Shown here: in pieces, positions 1-8,736 of the stretch
Layout of the letters: the number at the start of each line of letters is the position of its first letter
Position numbering within the stretch: position 1 is the first letter of the stretch
NCBI RefSeq assembly: GCF_001678945.1
Contig: NZ_CP015124.1
Coordinates: 3,262,001-3,326,000 of the forward strand
Length of the DNA: 64,000 bases
Source of the DNA: Phaeobacter gallaeciensis
GTDB lineage: Bacteria > Pseudomonadota > Alphaproteobacteria > Rhodobacterales > Rhodobacteraceae
Direction: 5' to 3'
The notes under the pieces: generated by a model
The model's input: only the letters and a program-made list of their open reading frames with translations
Database searches by the model: none
Told to the model about the DNA's origin: nothing
Program-made: the position numbers and the translations under genes

Positions 1-536
1 TCCAGCACCTGCAAGCGCGCGGCCAGTACTTGCAGCTCCATCAGGTTCTCGCTCTGAGTCTGCACGAAGCCCTGAGCGGTTTCTGCAGATATGTTCAGAT
101 TGTCCTGATCCACCAGCGTGTTCACCTGCAATGTAACATGTACGGAAGCGCCCGGCGGCGGTGCTGCATGGACTGGCGGCAGGGCGCCGCTCGGCCCGGC
201 AGCACTGGCCTGCTCCAGCGGAGGCGCCAAGGCGCCTGACGGCAGGTGGACATCAGGCGGTGCCAGAGAGGTTTGCGTAAGAGGCTGTGGCGCCTGGGGC
301 GCGGGTGTCGGTGCCGGAAGGCTGTAAGGCGTGGCATCCTGAGCCTGCGGGGCGTAGCCCTGTGGGCCGTAGACGAAATCGCGGGCTGCGGAGTGTTCCT
401 GCAGCAGGTCGAGCATCTGTTTCTTTTGTTGGAACCGGAAGCTGCTATATTCAATACGTGAATGTGTATTTTCGGTAACCGTTTGAAAGAGGCCGATAAA
501 ATATGCGATCGCTTCTGTCGTCTTGTCCATAAACAT
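1..536 (-). CDS. Hypothetical Pro/Ala/Gln-rich protein (3' end beyond window)
   Basis: An open minus-strand frame enters at the left edge and starts at an ATG at 536 (a second in-frame ATG lies at 530). About 178 residues are visible. The N-terminus reads MFMDKTTEAIAYFIGLFQ and continues into a basic helix (FRFQQKKQMLDLLQEH). A roughly 70-residue linker rich in Pro, Ala and Gln follows, then a helical stretch containing NTLVDQDNLNISAET. No signal peptide or known domain is recognised. It lies 117 bp downstream of the low-complexity gene in the same direction and may be co-transcribed, although a hairpin separates them. The upstream GGTAG is a weak ribosome site, so the exact start is uncertain. 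Function unknown. Confidence 0.65.
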   Translation of the reverse strand, partial: MFMDKTTEAIAYFIGLFQTVTENTHSRIEYSSFRFQQKKQMLDLLQEHSAARDFVYGPQGYAPQAQDATPYSLPAPTPAPQAPQPLTQTSLAPPDVHLPSGALAPPLEQASAAGPSGALPPVHAAPPPGASVHVTLQVNTLVDQDNLNISAETAQGFVQTQSENLMELQVLAARLQVL

Positions 537-614
537 GGCGGACGCTACCGATACGGAAAAAGAGTTTCGGGGCAAGCCCGCGCGATAGATACGCCGCGCG
601 GGCCGGTTTCTGGT

Positions 615-642
615 GGGGTGCCGGCACGTTGTCCGACACCCC
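615..642 (-). terminator. Hairpin after the low-complexity gene
   Basis: GGGGTGTCGG and CCGGCACCCC (minus-strand sense) can form a 10-bp stem with one G-U pair and an 8-nt loop, 11 bases past the stop of the low-complexity gene. No T-run follows, so it may be a 3' stabilising or attenuating hairpin and not a full intrinsic terminator. Confidence 0.45.
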
Positions 643-653
643 CGGCTGTGGGG

Positions 654-2111
654 TCAGCCGTCGTCTTCGCCGGTCAGGGTGTAGGTCGAGTTCAGATCGT
701 GACCGACGGTGGTCATGTCCACGGTATTGCCAAGGACATTTGCACCCATGGTGATCGACTGGTTGAACGCCGTGGTGTCCAGGATCGCATCTGCCGAGGC
801 ATAGGATTCGCCTGTAACGAAGCCGTCATCCCCGTTGTGCGATCCCCACATGCCGCCGCTGCCGCCGCTGCCGCCGTCACCACCGACGGCCATCGCTGCG
901 TCGCCGCCGATCACCGAGGAATGGGCCGCGCCTGCAGTGGTGCTGCCACCAACCGCGCTGCCGGTTGCGCCGCCTGCACCACCGGCTGCGCCGGCTGCAC
1001 CAGCCGCACCAGAGGCTGCGCTGGAATGTGCGCCCGCAGCGATCCCGCCGCCTCCGGCCATGGCGCCAGAGCTGGCCGCCGCGATCGCCGCAGCCGCATC
1101 GCCGCCTTCCAGGAAGTCGAGCAGGCCAAGGTCAATACCACCTTCGACCGCTGATGCACCTGCAGCCGCGCCACTGGCCGCTGCACCGACACCGACGCCA
1201 ACATTCACGCTGGTGGCATCGGCCGCGCCGCTGGCGCCGCCCTGAGCAGAGGCTGCGCCGCCGCCGCCGCCATCACCGGATTCGACATCGTCGGATTGCG
1301 ACCAGCCGCCAAAGGCTGCGCCAAGCGCGTCACCGCCGCTGGAACCGGCGTCTCCGCCGCTGGAGCCGCTGCCACCTTCGGCCGCGATGCCTTCGTCAGC
1401 CTCTGCCGAGCCACCGGTGGCACTGCCATTCTGGTTGAAGCCGGCGCCGGAATTGGTGACATCCGGATCATGCAGCGAGTCGTTGTCATTGAGCTTGTTG
1501 TTCATGACGTTGACGGTGCCGACATCATTGCCCGGGCCGTTGAGAGCATTGTTGAGCAGGTTTTCCAGGTTCACGTCATCGCCGATGTCGTAGTGCATAT
1601 CGCCGTCTTCGGTCATCAGCACATCACCAATCGAGGAGCCACCCTGCACGTCGATGTCGGCAAAGTCGTCATCGTTGGGCATGTAGCCTTCCATATCGAT
1701 ATCGATATCCACGTCCACGTCCGTATCGGTGGTGTGGGAGCTGTCGGTGGCCGTGCGACTGATATTGGTGTCGCTGTTGGTCGTCGTGGTGTTGTTGTTG
1801 TTGGTGTTGCTGTCCGTATTGGTGTTGGAATCGACGTCCTCGTTGTAATCGTAATTCCAGTTGCCATTGGCGTTACCGTTGGCGTTGCCGTTCAGGCTGG
1901 CGTTGCCATTGAGGTTCAGGTTGCCGTTGCCATTACCGTTGAGGTTGAGGCTTTCCTGGGACTGCGCCTGACCCTGACCTTGGCCCTGGGCTTGCCCCTG
2001 ACCTTGTCCTTGGTCCTGGTCCTGGGTTTGTTCCTGATCGCCGTTGTCGTTATAGGTCACCGGGCTGTTGTTGAACCATCCGAGCGCGGTTTGATTGTTT
2101 TTGATAGACAT
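654..2111 (-). CDS. Extreme low-complexity, prion-like Q/N/G-rich protein
   Basis: A protein of 485 residues built almost wholly of biased tracts. After MSIKNNQTALGWFNN come alternating QG/QA dipeptides (about residues 30-52), then N-G/N-L repeats (about 55-85), an Asn/Thr/Asp tract, an alternating DVDVDIDID run, and a C-terminal half dominated by Gly, Ala and Ser. A more ordinary tail ends in TLTGEDDG. No signal peptide, membrane segment or calcium-binding nonapeptides are visible. The start has AAAGGAC about 7 bp upstream. The gene is read divergently from a LuxR-type regulator. The composition suggests an intrinsically disordered, possibly self-assembling or surface-exposed protein, but no family is recognised. 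The consistent coding frame and start support a real gene. Confidence 0.75.
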   Translation of the reverse strand: MSIKNNQTALGWFNNSPVTYNDNGDQEQTQDQDQGQGQGQAQGQGQGQAQSQESLNLNGNGNGNLNLNGNASLNGNANGNANGNWNYDYNEDVDSNTNTDSNTNNNNTTTTNSDTNISRTATDSSHTTDTDVDVDIDIDMEGYMPNDDDFADIDVQGGSSIGDVLMTEDGDMHYDIGDDVNLENLLNNALNGPGNDVGTVNVMNNKLNDNDSLHDPDVTNSGAGFNQNGSATGGSAEADEGIAAEGGSGSSGGDAGSSGGDALGAAFGGWSQSDDVESGDGGGGGAASAQGGASGAADATSVNVGVGVGAAASGAAAGASAVEGGIDLGLLDFLEGGDAAAAIAAASSGAMAGGGGIAAGAHSSAASGAAGAAGAAGGAGGATGSAVGGSTTAGAAHSSVIGGDAAMAVGGDGGSGGSGGMWGSHNGDDGFVTGESYASADAILDTTAFNQSITMGANVLGNTVDMTTVGHDLNSTYTLTGEDDG

Positions 2112-2821
2112 TACTTTGGTCCTTTATCGGTTTGCCCGCTGCGACCGTCAGTCATCTCTAAAACGGCCATCTCCGGGCGGTTGAGTTCAGCCGGGCATGT
2201 GTGTCCGGCTGGCTTCGGGGAACGCCGCCTTCAGCAGGCATTGGCATTCCGGGCGCTGCAATAAGCGCTGGACCAGAGTGCGCGTGGACCGGGTGAAAAA
2301 ATAGCTGGATGAAATATTAATGCTCGAACCGGCGTGGTTTCTTTCCGCTTAGAACAAATGGGCAAAGTTTGTAGTGGGATTCGGAAAGTCGGGCAGGGGG
2401 CTACTACCGATTCGGTCTATTTCAGCAGAAGCAAGCCCTTTCCGCAAAGGACCCAGGTCAGCGGCTGTCAAGAGGATGGTCAGCGTCGCGTCGACTGAAA
2501 AAATGTTAGTTAATATAGCGTTAAGATTTTCCTGATGCAGGGCGCTCGCCCCGGGGGCAGGCGGCTTCGCGTTAAGTCTAAAGGTTAATATAAATTAGAA
2601 TTTCACCTCTTGGTTCGATTTGTGTAATGTTTATTCAGAGGTGGTCGCGCCTAACAGCGCCGGGGGGCCATCCCGATGGGGGAAGCTGACATTACCGGCG
2701 ACAAAAACCGCACCCTTGCTGTTGAGGATTGCGACAGACACCCGATGTAAAAATATTGCAACATTTGAAGCCGGACTGTTGAGCAGTCGGTCCCGACCTC
2801 GATGGGTTGTGGAGTAGTGTT
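2112..2821. other. 710-bp divergent intergenic region
   Basis: This separates the low-complexity gene (minus) from the LuxR-type gene (plus). It is noticeably AT-rich around 2500-2640, compatible with promoters in both directions. A small hairpin (CCGgACTG/CAGTCGG, 2771-2790) sits in the leader of the LuxR gene. No convincing small gene is seen. The length leaves room for long leaders or a small RNA. Confidence 0.5.
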
Positions 2822-3511
2822 ATGAGTGTAAAGTCTATTACGATCCTAGGCGGGGGGGCGACCCTGTCCGAACAATGTGCCCGTGTGATCAAGCAAGAAT
2901 ATGCGGGTGTTCAGCTTATTCGGCTGAAGAGCATCGACCAGTTGAAGATTCTCGAACATTCCGAGGGCATGACTGTTCCCGGTCCAACCTCCCTTGCGCT
3001 TGTCGAGCAGGAGGTCATCGAAGAGGATATCGAAAAGGGCCTTGAGGCCGTCAAACTGCTGGCTCCGAAACGGGTGGTTCTGGCCTATCACGACGATGAT
3101 GTCGCTGCCGAGTTCTACCGGCACGTGCGCGGACGGCAGGAGCTAGGCCGTTTCGGGTTCCTGCCGATGAACCTGCAGCTTGATTGCTGGCTGTCGATGC
3201 TGCGGTTGCTGATTCTTGATCAGGGCTGCGTTCCGAACGCGCTATTGGCCAAGGTGCGGCCTCAGGCATCTTCCCGGGTGAGCGAGCAAGTCACCGGCGG
3301 CTGCCGCTGCGCCGACGCGAACCTCACTCCGCGCGAGAACGAGATCCTGCGTCTTGTGGCGCGGGGCAAGCAGAACAAGCTGATCGCGGCCGATCTCGCG
3401 GTTTCGGAGCACACGGTGAAACTGCACATGCACAATATCATGAAGAAGCTGGGCGTGCGGAACCGGACCGAGGCTGCCGGGCTATACTTTAGTGAGGCTA
3501 GGACCGGATGA
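2822..3511 (+). CDS. LuxR/CsgD-type regulator with degenerate receiver domain
   Basis: A 229-residue regulator. Residues 168-222 ([17 protein letters not shown], then [21 protein letters not shown]) are a clear LuxR-type helix-turn-helix. Residues 1-150 have the alpha/beta pattern of a response-regulator receiver ([23 protein letters not shown]) but lack the usual acidic pocket and phospho-Asp context, so phosphorylation is doubtful. The ATG at 2822 is preferred over an upstream TTG because GGAG lies 7 bp before it. Its stop overlaps the start of the next gene. Its divergent position suggests that it controls the low-complexity gene, as CsgD-like proteins control matrix genes; this is inference. 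Confidence 0.85.
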   Translation: MSVKSITILGGGATLSEQCARVIKQEYAGVQLIRLKSIDQLKILEHSEGMTVPGPTSLALVEQEVIEEDIEKGLEAVKLLAPKRVVLAYHDDDVAAEFYRHVRGRQELGRFGFLPMNLQLDCWLSMLRLLILDQGCVPNALLAKVRPQASSRVSEQVTGGCRCADANLTPRENEILRLVARGKQNKLIAADLAVSEHTVKLHMHNIMKKLGVRNRTEAAGLYFSEARTG

Positions 3512-4005
3512 CCCTGGCGGCCGATCAGAACTTTTCTCAATTGCTGATGTTGATCGGTCGCCTCAACTACACTTGGACCAATACCGAAAGCCTGTTCATC
3601 CATCTGATTGCGGGGCTGACCGATACGGATACCGAAGCGGCGCTGATCATCTTTCTGACGCTCAACACCACCCGCGCCCGGGTCGAACTGGTCGAGCGCC
3701 TGGTCAAGCTGGAGCGCTGTGACCGAGAACTGCGGGGGCGGGTGCTGGAGGCGACCAAGCTGATGATGCGCCAGTCGGCCCTGCGGAACAGGTACAATCA
3801 CTGCATCTATTCCTTTGACAAGGACGCGGGCATGGCGCGGACAATTCTGATGCGCATTTCCGACCGCAAGGACCGGCTGAAGATCGGGCAGACAAGTGAT
3901 GTCGATGATCGCGCGATAGAAGAGATCGAACGCACGATCGCCACGCTTCAGGACGTTAACAGCACCATCTGGAAGATCGTTCAGGATTACGGGTTTCCGA
4001 CCTGA
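3508..4005 (+). CDS. Conserved-looking hypothetical protein, coupled to the LuxR gene
   Basis: A 165-residue protein beginning inside the LuxR stop (ATGA overlap), which implies translational coupling. It is predicted to be mostly helical, with charged segments ([24 protein letters not shown]) and a hydrophobic stretch ([10 protein letters not shown]) that is short for a membrane span. No signal peptide or known catalytic motif is visible. The tight coupling suggests a partner or modulator of the regulator, but no function can be assigned. Confidence 0.7.
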   Translation: MTLAADQNFSQLLMLIGRLNYTWTNTESLFIHLIAGLTDTDTEAALIIFLTLNTTRARVELVERLVKLERCDRELRGRVLEATKLMMRQSALRNRYNHCIYSFDKDAGMARTILMRISDRKDRLKIGQTSDVDDRAIEEIERTIATLQDVNSTIWKIVQDYGFPT

Positions 4006-4066
4006 CAGGGCCGACCAGGGCCGTCGCCGCGCCCGTGGACACGGCGGCGGTGAGGCGTGTGTGGTG

Positions 4067-5215
4067 TCAGGCGGCCTTTGCCAACAGGCTGCCAAGCGCT
4101 TGCAGGGCACGCGAAACGCCTGCTTCGGTGGTGATGGTTCCCGGGGACATGCGCAGGATCTGACCGCGTGCATCCATATAGATCTGCTGGGCGCGTAGCT
4201 GTTCCAGCACCTCCGGCGCCGGGGTGTCCTGCGGCAGGGAAACCATCAGGCTGCCGCCACGCTTGTCAGGATCCAGCGGGCTGGCCAGCCTTAAGCCAAG
4301 AGAGGTGAGCCCGTCGCACAGCTGCTGCGACAGGGTGCGGTTATGTGCCACGAACGCGGCATCGTCCTGCTGCATCCGCCATTGCAGCGCGGGCAGGCTG
4401 GCGACCGCAGGCAGGCAGGAGGGGGTGCCGTTGTCGAACCGGCGCGCATCCGGGGCAAAGGAAAAGGCATCCAGCGCCCAGGAGAACGGGTTGTCCTGAG
4501 AAAACCATCCACGCAGGTCTGGCTCACACTGCGGCAGTAGACCTTCATCCACGTAGATAATACCGGCGCCCGGCGTGCCACAGAGCCATTTGAGGCTGGT
4601 GGAAATCACGAAATCGGCCTTGGGTTTGGCCACGTCATAAGGCAGCAATCCGGCGCCTTGGGTGATGTCGACGCCGATCAGGCTACCCATCTTGCGGCCA
4701 TGGGCAGCCAGACGTTCAATGTCGCTGCGGTGTGAACTGGTGGAACTGATCCAGGTGAGCAGGGCCAGACCGACGTTTTCGTCCCATTCGGCCAGAATAT
4801 CGTCATCCTCGACCCAATGGGCGCCTTGCCGCATGGCAACGGTCTGCAGGTCGAACTCGTAACGCTCCGAAAGACCGCTGAGCAGGAAATGCAGCGACGG
4901 AAAGCCGTCCTCGGCCACCAGGACCTTTTTGCCTCTCAGTGTTTCGGCAGGCAGGGCACCGATCACCGACATCAGTGCGGCGGTCACGTTCTCGGCCGTG
5001 GTAAGGGTGCCTTGCGGCGCCTTGATCAGTTGTTCCCAAAGGTCGATGAACTGCTGGCGCTTGTGCAGGATCTTGCCCCATTGTCCGTCGTCGAAGGCGG
5101 CCCAGGTTTGGGCAAAATCAGTCAACCCGCGGGACAGGTCGGCCTCTTTTTCGGGGTAATGGCCGATGGAATGATACAACAGGTAGGCGTCGCCGCCGCC
5201 GGAAACTGCGGACAT
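4067..5215 (-). CDS. Kynureninase-like class V PLP-dependent enzyme
   Basis: A 382-residue fold-type I PLP enzyme. GVDITQGAG places the pyridine-binding Asp at 183, and STSLKW supplies the Schiff-base Lys at 209, followed by CGTPGAG. The overall pattern (HSIGHYPEK start, FDNGTPSC, WFSQDNPF) resembles kynureninase, which hydrolyses L-kynurenine to anthranilate and alanine, but related enzymes use other amino acids. The ATG at 5215 has GGAGA 5 bp upstream, so longer readings are rejected. It is the last gene of a minus-strand cluster with an amino-acid permease and binding protein, implying that it acts on the imported compound. The exact substrate is not proven. Confidence 0.8.
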   Translation of the reverse strand: MSAVSGGGDAYLLYHSIGHYPEKEADLSRGLTDFAQTWAAFDDGQWGKILHKRQQFIDLWEQLIKAPQGTLTTAENVTAALMSVIGALPAETLRGKKVLVAEDGFPSLHFLLSGLSERYEFDLQTVAMRQGAHWVEDDDILAEWDENVGLALLTWISSTSSHRSDIERLAAHGRKMGSLIGVDITQGAGLLPYDVAKPKADFVISTSLKWLCGTPGAGIIYVDEGLLPQCEPDLRGWFSQDNPFSWALDAFSFAPDARRFDNGTPSCLPAVASLPALQWRMQQDDAAFVAHNRTLSQQLCDGLTSLGLRLASPLDPDKRGGSLMVSLPQDTPAPEVLEQLRAQQIYMDARGQILRMSPGTITTEAGVSRALQALGSLLAKAA

Positions 5216-5279
5216 GGTCTTCTCCGTGGAATGGGATTGGGCGCCGGGGGCGCCGGGATTGGGATGGCTCAGCCGGGGA

Positions 5280-5951
5280 TCAGCGGTAGCCACGTTTATA
5301 GTGCTGTTCGAGCCAGCTGGTGAAGCGGACCAGGGGCCACAGGAAAGCGGCATAGATGGCCGCAGCCAGCAATAGCGGGGTCGGGTTGGCAAACAGCGCC
5401 TGCGCATCGGTTGCCTGTTTCAGCAGGTCATCCATCGCCACCACCGAGGCCAGCGAGGTGTCCTTGATGATCGCAACACAATAAGACGCCAGCGGCGGGA
5501 TCATCATGCGAAAGGCCTGCGGCAGCACGACCTTGCGCATGGTGGTGAGAAACGAAAGGCCAAGCGCCTCGGAGGCTTCGAACTGGCCCTTTGGTACCGC
5601 TTCGATGCCCGCGCGCACCACCTCGGCGGTATAGGCGGCCAGCACCAGTGACAGGGCGATGGTGGCCGCGACGAAAGAAGAAAAGACGATCCCGGCAAAG
5701 GGCAGGGCGTAATAGACGAGGATCAGTACCACCAGCACGGGGATCGCGCGCAGAAGATCAATGTAAAAGGTGGCCAGCAGCCGGAAGGGTTTCGCGGCAT
5801 AAAGCCGGACCAGACAGATCAGCACGCCGAGGCTGCCCCCCACCACGATCGCGGAGGCGCCCAGAAGCAGCGTATTCAGCAGGCCGCGCATCAGGATGGG
5901 AAAGGCGCGCTGCATCACGTCCAGATTGAAGAAGATATCGAAAATTTCCAT
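5280..5951 (-). CDS. Amino-acid ABC transporter permease (HisM/GlnP type)
   Basis: A 223-residue inner-membrane permease. It has about five hydrophobic segments and the polar-amino-acid-family coupling motif EASEALGLSFLTTMRKVVLPQAFR at about residues 125-148, which contacts the ATPase. The start at 5951 (MEIFDIFFNLD) is chosen because longer frames would run through two stem-loops located just upstream. It lies between the binding-protein gene and the PLP enzyme. Only one permease is present, so it probably forms a homodimer with the ATPase encoded at 7754-8536. Confidence 0.88.
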   Translation of the reverse strand: MEIFDIFFNLDVMQRAFPILMRGLLNTLLLGASAIVVGGSLGVLICLVRLYAAKPFRLLATFYIDLLRAIPVLVVLILVYYALPFAGIVFSSFVAATIALSLVLAAYTAEVVRAGIEAVPKGQFEASEALGLSFLTTMRKVVLPQAFRMMIPPLASYCVAIIKDTSLASVVAMDDLLKQATDAQALFANPTPLLLAAAIYAAFLWPLVRFTSWLEQHYKRGYR

Positions 5952-5978
5952 GTGATACTCTGCTGTCTGTAGGACGTT

Positions 5979-6039
5979 GGGCCAAAGGGTTGGCCCGGCA
6001 GGCGCAGCGAGGGTGGTCGATCCCATCCCCCGCTGCGCC
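5979..6039 (-). promoter_or_regulatory. Two stem-loops between binding-protein and permease genes
   Basis: GGCGCAGCG (6001-6009) pairs with CGCTGCGCC (6031-6039), and GGGCCAA (5979-5985) pairs with TTGGCCC (5990-5996). Both lie between the stop at 6046 and the permease start. Such intra-operon hairpins commonly protect binding-protein mRNA and reduce downstream expression, giving excess binding protein. Confidence 0.6.
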
Positions 6040-6045
6040 CAACGT

Positions 6046-6855
6046 TTAGTCTGCCGAGGTCGGGACCGGTAGCGGCGTCACGGTCAGGCTGTCGGCCTTG
6101 GGCGCAACGTGGAACCATTTCTCGTAAAGCTTCGCCATGGTGCCATCGGTCTTCATCTCTGAAATCGCGTCGTTGAAGGCCTCAAGGCGTTCCGATCCCT
6201 TGGGCATCATGATGGCGAATTTGTCGCCGGTCGGGATCTCGGCCGCAATGGACAGGCCGGTCATGTGTTCCTGATTGAAGGCATAGCGCAGGCCGACGAT
6301 GTCATTGACGGCCGCGTCGATACGACCGCTGCGCAGATCCGTCAGCATGTTGGCGGTGCTGTCGTAGCTGGAATAGGACGCATAGCCGATTTCACCTTCA
6401 CGCTCTTTCAGCCAGTTTTCAGGGAAGGAGGTCGCGATGGAACCGACCCGCTTGCCGCCAAGGTCCGCAACGCTGGCGATGCCTGCGCCGTCCTTGGTCC
6501 CCACACCCAGGGCGCCGGAAAAATAAGGCTGGGTAAAGGATTGCGCCTCAAGCCGTTCGTTGGTGATGGTGAGCGAGGAAATCACCGCATCCACCCGGCG
6601 CGATGCGGTAGCGACGAAAAGCGCCCGGAAGTCGAGACCGCTGATCTCGGCTTCGGCGCCGATGCGAGAGGCGATTTCGTTGATGATGTCGACCTCGAAG
6701 CCTTCGAACTTGCCGTCTTCGTTCTTGTACTCCCAAGGCGGGTTGGCCGGGTAAGAGCCGATCTTGAGCGTCTCCTGCGCGGTTGCCGCAAGGCCGGATA
6801 CCGCGACCAAGGCCGCTGCGGCCAGTCCGGTAAGCATTCGAGTTTTGAAAGTCAT
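6046..6855 (-). CDS. Periplasmic amino-acid-binding protein (ABC family 3)
   Basis: A 269-residue solute-binding protein. A signal peptide (MTFKTRMLTG, a hydrophobic core, then ATAQE) leads into the family-3 motif WEYKNEDGKFEGFEVDI, followed by DAVISSLTIT and GGKRVGS. The ATG at 6855 is preferred because of the purine-rich AAGGGGGG upstream. It captures a polar or aromatic amino acid for the adjacent permease. The neighbouring kynureninase-like gene hints at kynurenine or a related amino acid, but binding-site residues do not decide this. Divergent from the GntR gene. Confidence 0.88.
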   Translation of the reverse strand: MTFKTRMLTGLAAAALVAVSGLAATAQETLKIGSYPANPPWEYKNEDGKFEGFEVDIINEIASRIGAEAEISGLDFRALFVATASRRVDAVISSLTITNERLEAQSFTQPYFSGALGVGTKDGAGIASVADLGGKRVGSIATSFPENWLKEREGEIGYASYSSYDSTANMLTDLRSGRIDAAVNDIVGLRYAFNQEHMTGLSIAAEIPTGDKFAIMMPKGSERLEAFNDAISEMKTDGTMAKLYEKWFHVAPKADSLTVTPLPVPTSAD

Positions 6856-6930
6856 GGGAAACCCCCCTTGTTGAAGCAAGCTGCGCGGTTGATTGGGCTC
6901 CGCGCTTATCGTCTACGGTAGTCAGAATCA

Positions 6931-7021
6931 GTATACGGCTTCAAGCTTTTATTTTAAGTATAAACCTTTTCAGGCCTTATATGGCTGTGTATAAAGGGAT
7001 TAGTTTGTTGTTTCTGTATAC
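6931..7021. promoter_or_regulatory. Paired GTATAC sites, candidate GntR operators
   Basis: Two copies of TCnGTATACG, at 6931-6936 and 7016-7021 (core GTATAC), lie between the divergent binding-protein and GntR genes. Palindromic GTATAC-type cores are typical of FadR/FCD-type GntR regulators. They are probable operators for the GntR protein encoded at 7038. Confidence 0.55.
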
Positions 7022-7037
7022 GAAAGTAGGGGCTCAC

Positions 7038-7700
7038 ATGTCGGATACACCCAAGCGGCACATGAAGGATGTGATCTATGATGCCTATCTGGGGCGCATT
7101 CAGCGCGGTGAGCTGACCCCCGATGACCGTCTGGTGGATACCGCCATTGCAGCGGAGTTCGAGGTGTCGCGGATGCCGGTGCGCGATGCCCTGATGCGGT
7201 TGACGCACGAGGGCTATCTGGCAAGCACCACCCGGGGCTTCACCCTGCCAACGCTGGAGCCGCGACAGATTCTGGAAATCTTTGAATTGCGACGCCTGTT
7301 GGAGCCCCGGGCTGCCGCACTCGCCACGCATGAGCTGACGGCTGATGATTTCGAGCGGATGCAGCAGGCCGTTACCCTGTCTGAAAGCACGCTTGAGACA
7401 GGAGACATAGAGGCGCTCTACCGTGCCTCCGAGGATATCCGGCGGACCTGGGTCATGGCGGTTCCGAATGCCGAGCTGCGCGACACGATCCAGCGCTACA
7501 TGGTGCAGATACAGGCGGTCCGCATGGCAACCCTGCGCGACACCCAGGCGCACCGGGTACTGGTCGCCTTTCACCGCCGCATGCTGGAGACTTTCAAGAG
7601 CCGCAGGAGCGCGGATGTGGAGCTCTTGCTGATGCGTTTCGTGCTGGCCGGGGAGGACAGCTACCTGCGGGTATCGGGCCGTGAGGCGGACACAGAATGA
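7038..7700 (+). CDS. GntR-family (FCD) regulator of the amino-acid locus
   Basis: A 220-residue protein. The N-terminal winged helix (about 8-70) contains [19 protein letters not shown], the GntR recognition region. The C-terminal all-helical FCD ligand domain (about 80-215) starts at [17 protein letters not shown]. The ATG at 7038 has AGGGG 6 bp upstream. It is divergent from the transporter/PLP-enzyme genes and upstream of the ATPase, so it most likely senses the transported compound or a breakdown product and represses both units. Confidence 0.9.
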   Translation: MSDTPKRHMKDVIYDAYLGRIQRGELTPDDRLVDTAIAAEFEVSRMPVRDALMRLTHEGYLASTTRGFTLPTLEPRQILEIFELRRLLEPRAAALATHELTADDFERMQQAVTLSESTLETGDIEALYRASEDIRRTWVMAVPNAELRDTIQRYMVQIQAVRMATLRDTQAHRVLVAFHRRMLETFKSRRSADVELLLMRFVLAGEDSYLRVSGREADTE

Positions 7701-7753
7701 ACTACTGGCGCTTAAGCGCGCGCCGTACTTCAAAGGCTTTTCAGGGGCAGAAC

Positions 7754-8536
7754 ATGACCAATCCGACACTGACCAATCCGGCACAGACTGAGGCGCGCGA
7801 AGAGGCCGTGATCCAGATTTCCGGTCTCAACAAATGGTATGGCGACTTTCACGTGTTACGGGGGATCGACCTGACGGTGAAAAAGGGTGAGCGGATCGTC
7901 ATCGCTGGGCCATCAGGATCGGGTAAATCCACGCTGATCCGCTGCATCAATCGGCTGGAGGCCCATCAGGAAGGGCAGATTGTCGTCGATGGCACCGAGC
8001 TGACCTCGGATTTGAAGAATATCGGGCAGGTACGGTCCGAGGTTGGTATGTGTTTTCAGCACTTCAACCTGTTCCCGCATATGACGATCCTGGAAAACTG
8101 CATTCTGGCGCCAATGTCCGTGAGGGGCCTGTCGCAAGAGGAGGCCGAGGCCACTGCCCGCAGTTTTCTGGCAAAGGTGCATATCGAGGACCAGGCAGAG
8201 AAATATCCCGGGCAATTGTCCGGTGGTCAGCAGCAGCGGGTGGCCATCGCCCGGGCCCTGTGCATGCGGCCCCGCGTGATGCTGTTTGACGAGCCGACGT
8301 CGGCCTTGGACCCTGAGGTCATTAAGGAAGTTCTGGACACCATGATCGAGCTGGCAGAAACCGGAATGACCATGGTTTGCGTAACCCATGAAATGGGATT
8401 CGCCCGGCAGGTGGCGGATCGGGTGATCTTCATGGATGAGGGAAAAATAATCGAAGAAAACACGCCAGAGCTGTTTTTTTCTGCGCCACAACACCAACGG
8501 ACCCAGGGTTTCCTCAACCAAATTCTTGGCCATTGA
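7754..8536 (+). CDS. Amino-acid ABC transporter ATP-binding protein (GlnQ/HisP type)
   Basis: A 260-residue ATPase with a complete motif set: Walker [11 protein letters not shown]-loop [10 protein letters not shown], signature LSGGQQQR, Walker [13 protein letters not shown] and H-loop VTHEM. The sequence type is that of polar amino-acid importers. The ATG at 7754 follows AGGGG at good distance; upstream in-frame codons overlap the GntR stop and lack a ribosome site. It lies 53 bp after GntR and probably powers the permease encoded on the opposite strand. Confidence 0.92.
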   Translation: MTNPTLTNPAQTEAREEAVIQISGLNKWYGDFHVLRGIDLTVKKGERIVIAGPSGSGKSTLIRCINRLEAHQEGQIVVDGTELTSDLKNIGQVRSEVGMCFQHFNLFPHMTILENCILAPMSVRGLSQEEAEATARSFLAKVHIEDQAEKYPGQLSGGQQQRVAIARALCMRPRVMLFDEPTSALDPEVIKEVLDTMIELAETGMTMVCVTHEMGFARQVADRVIFMDEGKIIEENTPELFFSAPQHQRTQGFLNQILGH

Positions 8537-8575
8537 TGGGGGGGCGTCCGGTTGCTCAGAAAACGGAATGAATGC

Positions 8576-8600
8576 GGAAAATTGAACCTGTTTTCCTTTT
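8576..8600 (+). terminator. Weak intrinsic terminator after the ATPase gene
   Basis: GGAAAA (8576-8581) and TTTTCC (8591-8596) form a short A/T-rich stem followed by TTTT, 40 bp after the ATPase stop. Confidence 0.4.
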
Positions 8601-8736
8601 GATTCACCTTTCCAGAGGGGCGGGGGTAACCGGATATACATTAATTTTACCTAGCGTGAAGATCTCCAGGGCGTGTGTTGTCCTGCAACAGCACGGCTAT
8701 GAGCGCTCTGTGAAGGCTCCAAATAGGTAAGTAACT

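Noticed and set aside
1296-2264. 322-residue plus-strand frame, rich in Val/Ile/Gly
   Set aside because: It is the antisense shadow of the repetitive low-complexity gene; its monotonous composition mirrors that gene and no ribosome site is present.
2620-2817. 65-residue plus-strand frame upstream of the LuxR-type gene
   Set aside because: No ribosome site, no recognisable features, and it lies in the likely promoter and leader.
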